Assembly (NCBI GenBank): GCA_964417885.1
Contig: CAYQKN010000125.1
Span: forward strand, 1 to 10,459
DNA from: UKL13-2 sp964417885
GTDB taxonomy: Bacteria; Pseudomonadota; Gammaproteobacteria; Burkholderiales; Usitatibacteraceae
Reading direction: 5' to 3'
DNA: 10,459 nt
Position numbers and translations under genes: made by a program
The notes under the pieces: model-generated
What the model was told of the DNA's origin: nothing
Seen by the model: only the letters and a program-made list of their open reading frames with translations
The model's database searches: none
Part shown: in pieces, positions 6,852-10,459 of the stretch
Layout of the letters: each line of letters opens with the position of its first letter
Position numbering within the stretch: position 1 is the stretch's first letter

Positions 6852-7982
6852 ATGGTTGACCTCTGGAAAAAACTGACCGGCGAACTGATCGACATCATCG
6901 AATGGCTGGATGATTCGAACAACACGCTGGTCTACCGCTTCGAGCGGATGAACAATGAAATCAAGTACGGTGCCAAGCTCACCGTGCGCGAAGGGCAGAT
7001 GGCGGTGTTCATCAACGAGGGCCAGCTCGCCGACGTGTTCAAGCCCGGCATGTACACGCTGACCACGCAGAACCTGCCGATCCTGTCGACACTCAAGGGC
7101 TGGAAATACGGTTTCGAATCGCCGTTCAAGGCCGAGGTCTACTTCGTCTCGACACGCAAGTTCACCGACCTGAAATGGGGTACGCCCGGCCCGGCCACCA
7201 TGCGCGACAGCGAGTTCGGCATCGTGCGCGCCACCGCGTTCGGCATCTACACCATCCGGGTGAAGGATCCCGGCATCTTCATCAAGGACATTTCCGGTAC
7301 CGAAGGCCGCTTCACCACCGATCAGATCCAGGAAAACCTGCGCGGCAAGATCGGTCTGCGAATCAAGGAAGTCATGCCCGAGCTGGGTCTGTCCGTGATC
7401 GACCTCGAAGCCAAGGTCTCGCAGATGGGCAGCATGCTGCGCGAGCGCATCGCGCCCGATTTCGAAGGCATGGGGCTGGAACTGGTCGAAGTGCAGGTGC
7501 AGGACGTCGGACTGCCGGAAGAAGTCGAGAAGGCGATCGACAAGCGCGGTGCGATTGCCGCCGTCGGCAATCTGCAGGCCTATACCCAATACGAAACGGC
7601 CAGCGCCATCAAGGACGCGGCCACCACCCCCAATAGCGCGGCAGGCGCCGGCATGGGTCTGGGCGCCGGTCTGGCGATGGGCGCCAACATGATCAATCAG
7701 GTTGGCGGCGCCTTTGGTGCCGGCGCGGCGGGTGCCGCCGCACCCGGCGTGGCGATGCCGCCACCGCTGCCCGCCGCCAGCGCCTATCACGTCGCGATCA
7801 ATGGGCAGCAGTCCGGACCGTTCGACCTGAACATCCTTCAGGGCCATGCGGCCAGCGGTACGCTGAAACGCGATTCGCTGGTCTGGAAAGCCGGCATGGC
7901 GCAGTGGGCGCAGGCAGGCTCGGTGCCGGAACTGGCTGCGCTGTTCGCCAATGTGCCGCCGCCGGTTCCGCCGGCAGCCTAG
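6852..7982 (+). CDS. SPFH/Band-7 protein with C-terminal GYF_2 domain (YdjI-like)
   Basis: 376 residues. The ATG at 6852 follows GGGAG (6838-6842) at good spacing. Residues about 25-240 form a YdjI-type SPFH (Band_7_1) domain: TVREGQMAVFINEGQLADVFKPGMYTL, then FTDLKWGTPGPATMRDSEF, then ATAFGIYTIRVKDP, and a helical C-terminal part (LRERIAPDFEGMGLELVEVQVQDVGLP). A Gly/Ala/Pro-rich linker spans about 255-308. A GYF_2 (DUF4339) domain follows at about 311-366 (YHVAINGQQSGPFD, SLVWKAGMAQWAQAG) and the protein ends in PPPVPPAA. There is no transmembrane helix; the amphipathic N-terminus could bind membrane. Family knowledge: SPFH proteins form oligomeric membrane scaffolds, and Bacillus YdjI works with YdjG and YdjH to bring PspA to damaged membrane. 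The zinc-ribbon gene two positions downstream resembles YdjG. It was probably first in a three-gene operon. That the GYF_2 domain is for partner binding is inference. Confidence 0.85.
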   Translation: MVDLWKKLTGELIDIIEWLDDSNNTLVYRFERMNNEIKYGAKLTVREGQMAVFINEGQLADVFKPGMYTLTTQNLPILSTLKGWKYGFESPFKAEVYFVSTRKFTDLKWGTPGPATMRDSEFGIVRATAFGIYTIRVKDPGIFIKDISGTEGRFTTDQIQENLRGKIGLRIKEVMPELGLSVIDLEAKVSQMGSMLRERIAPDFEGMGLELVEVQVQDVGLPEEVEKAIDKRGAIAAVGNLQAYTQYETASAIKDAATTPNSAAGAGMGLGAGLAMGANMINQVGGAFGAGAAGAAAPGVAMPPPLPAASAYHVAINGQQSGPFDLNILQGHAASGTLKRDSLVWKAGMAQWAQAGSVPELAALFANVPPPVPPAA

Positions 7983-8001
7983 CAACAGCGGTTCAACGTG
8001 C

Positions 8002-8025
8002 TTCCCCGCCCGCGAGGGCGAGGAA
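8002..8025 (+). promoter_or_regulatory. Hairpin covering the aaaT ribosome-binding site
   Basis: Bases 8007-8011 (CGCCC) pair with 8016-8020 (GGGCG) around a GCGA loop, which is a GNRA tetraloop in RNA. After one C/A mismatch, TTCC (8002-8005) pairs with GGAA (8022-8025). The right arm contains the Shine-Dalgarno AGGA (8021-8024) of the gene starting at 8034, so folding would mask it. The effect on translation is inference. Confidence 0.5.
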
Positions 8026-8033
8026 ATACTGCC

Positions 8034-8528
8034 ATGACCATTACCGTCCGCGCCGCCGAACCATCCGATTTTGACGCCATCCGTGAAACGATGGCGCAGC
8101 CGCGCGCCCAGGCGCAAACGCTGCAGCTGCCGTTTCCGTCCCTTGAGATGTGGAAGAAGCGGATCGCTGAAAAACCGCCCGGCGATCACGTGCTGGTGGC
8201 CGAGCTTGATGGCAAAGTTGTTGGCAACCTGGGCCTGCACGTCGCCGCGACTTCGCCGCGCCGCCGCCATGCCGGCGCGCTGGGGATGGTGGTGCACGAC
8301 GCCTGGCACCGCCGCGGGGTCGGCACCGCGCTGATGCAGGCGGGGCTTGATCTGGCCGACAATTGGCTACAGTACACGCGGCTGGAATTGACGGTCTTTG
8401 TCGACAACGCCGGCGCGATTGCCCTGTACCAAAAGTTCGGTTTTGAGATCGAAGGGACGTTGCGGAAGTATGCGATGCGCAATGGCGAGTACGTCGATGT
8501 CTACACGATGGCACGCCTGAAATCGTAG
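8034..8528 (+). CDS. aaaT: GNAT acetyltransferase, AaaT/YhhY-like
   Basis: 164 residues from the ATG at 8034, preceded by GAGGA (8020-8024). A frame-compatible start at 7998 would add 12 unrelated residues and lacks a ribosome site. The sequence matches, from memory and nearly end to end, E. coli YhhY (AaaT), an N-acetyltransferase reported to act on free L-amino acids such as Phe and Met. Shared features are an N-terminal 'IRxAEPSDFDAIR', 'TLQLPFPSxEMW' near residue 29, the acetyl-CoA pyrophosphate-binding motif RRGVGT (93-98), 'RLELTVFVDNAGAIALYQKFGFEIEG' in two adjoining stretches (116-141), and the end motif 'AMRNGEYVDVYTMARLK'. It sits 51 bases after the SPFH gene and 59 before the zinc-ribbon gene, so all three are probably on one message. 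No functional tie to its neighbours is known; it may be a passenger. The family is very likely; the exact substrate is less certain. Confidence 0.85.
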   Translation: MTITVRAAEPSDFDAIRETMAQPRAQAQTLQLPFPSLEMWKKRIAEKPPGDHVLVAELDGKVVGNLGLHVAATSPRRRHAGALGMVVHDAWHRRGVGTALMQAGLDLADNWLQYTRLELTVFVDNAGAIALYQKFGFEIEGTLRKYAMRNGEYVDVYTMARLKS

Positions 8529-8587
8529 GACTTTCCCCCCGCTTGCGCGGAAACAATCAATGCCCGCCCCAGGCGGCCACACTGGAT

Positions 8588-9796
8588 ATGGAAAACCCGA
8601 ACCCGTCGCAAACCACGCTCGACCAGATGACCGCCAAGGTGCGCGCCTTCCCCTGCAAATCCTGCGGCGCCAAGTTATCGTTCAACCCCGGCAGCAAGGA
8701 ATTGAAATGTCCTTACTGCGCGGCAGTCAACGAGATTCCCGACTCCGACGACAGCGTCGAGGAACTCAGTCTCGAGGCCTGGCTGGCCAAGCTCGAAAGC
8801 GAAAGCGAAACCCACCAGCAGGAACAGATCAAGTGCGGCAACTGCGGCGGCGAGCAGACGCTGGCCGCCAACCTCTACGCCAGTGCCTGCACCTTCTGCG
8901 GTACCCCGTTGACGTCAAAAAGCTACGCCCAGCGGCTGATCAAGCCGAAGTCACTGGTGCCGTTCAAGATCACCAAGCTGCAGGCGCAGGACAAATGGCG
9001 CGGCTGGATCAAGGGGCTGTGGCTGGCGCCGTCGGCGCTGAAAAAATACGCCCAGAGCGACGGCGGCATCAAAGGTGTTTACGTGCCGTACTGGACCTTT
9101 GATGCGCAGACCTACACCCGATATTCAGGCCAGCGCGGCGACGACCACAGCGAGAGTTACCAGACCACCAACTCCAAGGGCGAACGCGTGACCGAAACGC
9201 GCACGCGCACCGACTGGACCAGTGTGTCCGGCACGGTGTCGTTCTTCCATGACGACGTGCTGGTTCCCGGCAGCAACAGCAGCTATGCCGGCGGCGGCAG
9301 CAATGCCGGCGCAGCCGAAGTGCAGCGCGCGCTGATTGGCCAGGCAGGCATCGTCGGCAACATGATCGCCAGCAAATTTTCGTCCAGCCTCCGCACCTGG
9401 AACACGAAGGAACTGGTGCCGTACCAGGAGGAATACATCACCGGCTTTCAGGCCGAGGCCTATCAGGTCGGCTTGAAGGCGTCGTTCGTCACCGCCAAGC
9501 AGTTGATCGACGGCAAGGTCGAGCAACTGGTGCGCGCCGATATCGGCGGCGATCACCAGCGCATCTCATCGCTCAACACGCAATACAGTCACCTCACCTT
9601 CAAGCACATCCTGTTGCCGATGTGGGTGTCGGCCTATATCTACGGCGGCAAGACTTACCGCTTTGTGGTGAATGGGCAGACCGGTGAAGTACAGGGCGAG
9701 TCGCCGAAGTCGGGGTGGAAGATATTCTTTTTGGTGTGCGGGATATTGGTGTTGCTGTTTATTTTTCTGGCGGTGTTTGGGGGGAAGAGTCGGTAG
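8588..9796 (+). CDS. Double zinc-ribbon, tail-anchored membrane protein (YdjG-like)
   Basis: 402 residues from the ATG at 8588. A TTG at 8543 is also in frame but would add Pro/Ala-rich filler; the ATG at 8627 (MTAKVRAF) is a second alternative. The purine-rich stretch near 8571 is the only visible ribosome site. Two zinc ribbons are seen: C23-x2-C26 with C41-x2-C44, and C83-x2-C86 with C101-x2-C104. They are joined by an acidic helix rich in Glu. A central domain (about 110-370) contains YVPYWTFDAQTYTRYSGQRG and 'HILLPMWVSAYIYGGKTYRFVVNGQTGEVQGE', then one hydrophobic helix (about 379-397) and a basic GGKSR end. The topology is that of a tail anchor with the ribbons in the cytosol. Such proteins are often loosely named as primosomal or TFIIB-type zinc-ribbon proteins; nothing here suggests a helicase. 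With the YdjI-like gene upstream, a YdjG-type role in a membrane-stress complex is the best inference. No clear terminator follows. Confidence 0.78.
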   Translation: MENPNPSQTTLDQMTAKVRAFPCKSCGAKLSFNPGSKELKCPYCAAVNEIPDSDDSVEELSLEAWLAKLESESETHQQEQIKCGNCGGEQTLAANLYASACTFCGTPLTSKSYAQRLIKPKSLVPFKITKLQAQDKWRGWIKGLWLAPSALKKYAQSDGGIKGVYVPYWTFDAQTYTRYSGQRGDDHSESYQTTNSKGERVTETRTRTDWTSVSGTVSFFHDDVLVPGSNSSYAGGGSNAGAAEVQRALIGQAGIVGNMIASKFSSSLRTWNTKELVPYQEEYITGFQAEAYQVGLKASFVTAKQLIDGKVEQLVRADIGGDHQRISSLNTQYSHLTFKHILLPMWVSAYIYGGKTYRFVVNGQTGEVQGESPKSGWKIFFLVCGILVLLFIFLAVFGGKSR

Positions 9797-9879
9797 GCCT
9801 GTCGTCCTCGCGAAGGCGGATACCTCTCGGCATAGCCTTTTTCGCAAACGGCTGATAGCGCGTTTCAGTTGCGACTGTT

Positions 9880-10140
9880 GCCGGGGGTAGCCCGGCGGCT
9901 ACTTACTTTCTTTGCTTCGCCAAAGAAAGTAAGCAAAGAAAGGCGACCCCAGGTTCGTCGCCCCGACGATAAAGCTGTCGGGGTTCCCTGCGCTACTCGC
10001 GAATGAAGGCGGCTGCGGAACTCGGGCTCGTGGAAGGTTTTGCACAAATGGTCTCAGCCTGGGCTCGCCCTCAGACAGTCCTCGCCGACTACCCCTTCAC
10101 TCGCTGCGTTGCTCGGCGACTCTCATGGGGACCCCGGTCG
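9880..10140. repeat. Hairpin-rich intergenic repeat element (Xanthomonad/Burkholderiales type)
   Basis: Three stems are seen in order: GCCGGG/CCCGGC (9880-9885 with 9891-9896); a perfect 13-bp stem CTTACTTTCTTTG/CAAAGAAAGTAAG (9902-9914 with 9921-9933); and CCCCGAC/GTCGGGG (9961-9967 with 9977-9983). The 'TTTCTTTGCTT..CCAAAGAAAGTAAGCAAAG' core followed by 'GGCGACCCC' and later 'GGCTGCGGAACTCG' and 'CTGCGTTGCTCGGCG' matches, from memory, an element found in many copies between genes in Xanthomonadales and some Burkholderiales, where it is often mis-annotated as small proteins. Only one copy is in this window, so the repeat status and the outer boundaries are inferred. Confidence 0.6.
9902..9942. 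other. Core of the repeat with two alternative stems
   Basis: Arm 9906-9917 (CTTTCTTTGCTT) is fully complementary to 9931-9942 (AAGCAAAGAAAG), giving a 12-bp stem. This stem excludes the 13-bp stem formed by 9902-9914 with 9921-9933. The choice arises from a direct repeat, CAAAGAAAG at 9921-9929 and 9934-9942. The pairings are seen directly; a switching role is speculative. Confidence 0.65.
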
Positions 10141-10157
10141 ATTAATCACGAATGTCT

Positions 10158-10176
10158 CCCCGGATTTAGTCCGGGG
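10158..10176. repeat. Short perfect inverted repeat
   Basis: CCCCGGA (10158-10164) pairs perfectly with TCCGGGG (10170-10176) across a TTTAG loop. No T-run follows on either strand. It lies at the junction between the hairpin-rich repeat and the more AT-rich stretch and may be a separate mini-repeat or the edge of the element. Confidence 0.5.
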
Positions 10177-10346
10177 CCCAAGTTGAAGTTTCCCACGTAG
10201 GTCCCCCCGTACTTGATGCAAAGTACACCCGAAATACTGTTGGTCTGGCTGACCTCAATAGTTGATCTTAGAACTGGACTAAACAGATCTCTTTGCGGCC
10301 AGAGGAGTTGCCTTGACCAGGCTAGAAGACTTATCCGCACTTCACA

Positions 10347-10459
10347 TTACGATCGCTTAAACACCGCCAGCGCCCCACCCGCCACCACAAACAAACTCCC
10401 GATTCCCCGATTCGTCCAGCGAATGTGTTCCGGGTCCTTCAGCATCGTCAGCACCCGCG
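10347..10459 (-). CDS. LysE/RhtB-family exporter, C-terminal fragment
   Basis: The frame reads leftward from the window edge to a TAA (complement of TTA at 10347-10349) and gives 36 residues: RVLTMLKDPEHIRWTNRGIG, then SLFVVAGGALAVFKRS. The gene starts outside the window. The pattern of a polar loop ending in 'I-R-W-x-N-R-x-x-G' followed by a final short membrane helix (SLFVVAGGALAV) and a basic end is typical of the last segment of LysE/RhtB amino-acid exporters. The other two minus-strand frames do not look like protein. Because only the tail is visible the family is a reasonable guess, not a firm call. Low-GC sequence lies just downstream of its stop, with no clear terminator. Confidence 0.5.
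   Translation of the reverse strand, partial: RVLTMLKDPEHIRWTNRGIGSLFVVAGGALAVFKRS

Larger units (their letters stand above)
9797..10346. other. Gene-free stretch with repeats
   Basis: About 550 bases separate the zinc-ribbon gene from the end of the minus-strand exporter gene. From 9797 to about 9880 there is a degenerate REP-like piece (CCTCGCGAAGGCGG) and a weak GGC-ATA-GCC-TTTTT element too short to call a terminator. From about 9880 to 10140 there is a hairpin-rich repeat, listed separately. From about 10178 to 10346 the base composition falls to roughly 49% GC (59 of 120 counted over 10201-10320) and no protein-like frame is recognised. Confidence 0.6.

Noticed and set aside
6711..8309. 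532-codon minus-strand open frame opposite the SPFH gene
   Set aside because: Low-complexity His/Arg/Gly-rich translation covering a clear plus-strand gene and the divergent promoter region; not protein-like.
8588..9796. Helicase or primosome function for the zinc-ribbon protein
   Set aside because: No Walker or helicase motifs are present; such names come from the Cys pairs alone.
9829..9842. GGC-ATA-GCC followed by TTTTT as a terminator for the zinc-ribbon gene
   Set aside because: A 3-bp stem is too short to act as an intrinsic terminator.
9865..10047. Small minus-strand frame (MCKTFHEPEFRSRL...) inside the repeat
   Set aside because: The same kind of translation arises from the hairpin repeat wherever it occurs; it is non-coding.
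10146..10340. Small minus-strand frame in the AT-rich stretch
   Set aside because: No ribosome site, no domain, and part of it comes from the inverted repeat at 10158-10176.

Overview
The window is high-GC bacterial chromosome. It looks proteobacterial, most likely beta or gamma (Burkholderiales- or Xanthomonadales-like). The clues are a DUF1302/DUF1329/YCF48/MMPL envelope cassette, an E. coli YhhY-like acetyltransferase, a YcbX-like MOSC protein, and a non-coding repeat of a kind I recall from genomes of those orders. No rRNA, tRNA, CRISPR array or intact mobile element is visible.

Layout. (1) 1-5351, plus strand: the 3' end of a DUF1302 outer-membrane protein, a complete DUF1329 periplasmic protein, a strong intrinsic terminator, then a YCF48-like beta-propeller protein and an MMPL/RND inner-membrane transporter. 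Together they could form an envelope-spanning route for a hydrophobic substrate (outer-membrane barrel, periplasmic LolB-like carrier, periplasmic propeller, inner-membrane pump). The substrate cannot be read from the sequence. The terminator splits the cassette into two transcription units. (2) 5381-6702: a terminator, a small DUF423 membrane protein (plus strand), a very long bidirectional hairpin, and a convergent MOSC-domain protein (minus strand). (3) 6852-9796, plus strand: an SPFH/Band-7 protein with a C-terminal GYF_2 domain, an AaaT/YhhY-type GNAT acetyltransferase, and a tail-anchored protein with two zinc ribbons. The first and third genes resemble the YdjI and YdjG partners of the Bacillus YdjGHI membrane-stress complex, and this is the most interesting unit in the window. 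(4) 9797-10346: about 550 bases without a gene. It holds a hairpin-rich intergenic repeat with two mutually exclusive stems, followed by a more AT-rich stretch of unknown origin. (5) 10347-10459: the C-terminal end of a minus-strand gene that looks like a LysE/RhtB-family exporter.

The long minus-strand open frames opposite the DUF1329, MMPL and SPFH genes are shadows of high-GC coding and are not annotated. All assignments come from reading motifs and from memory of families; no database search was run.
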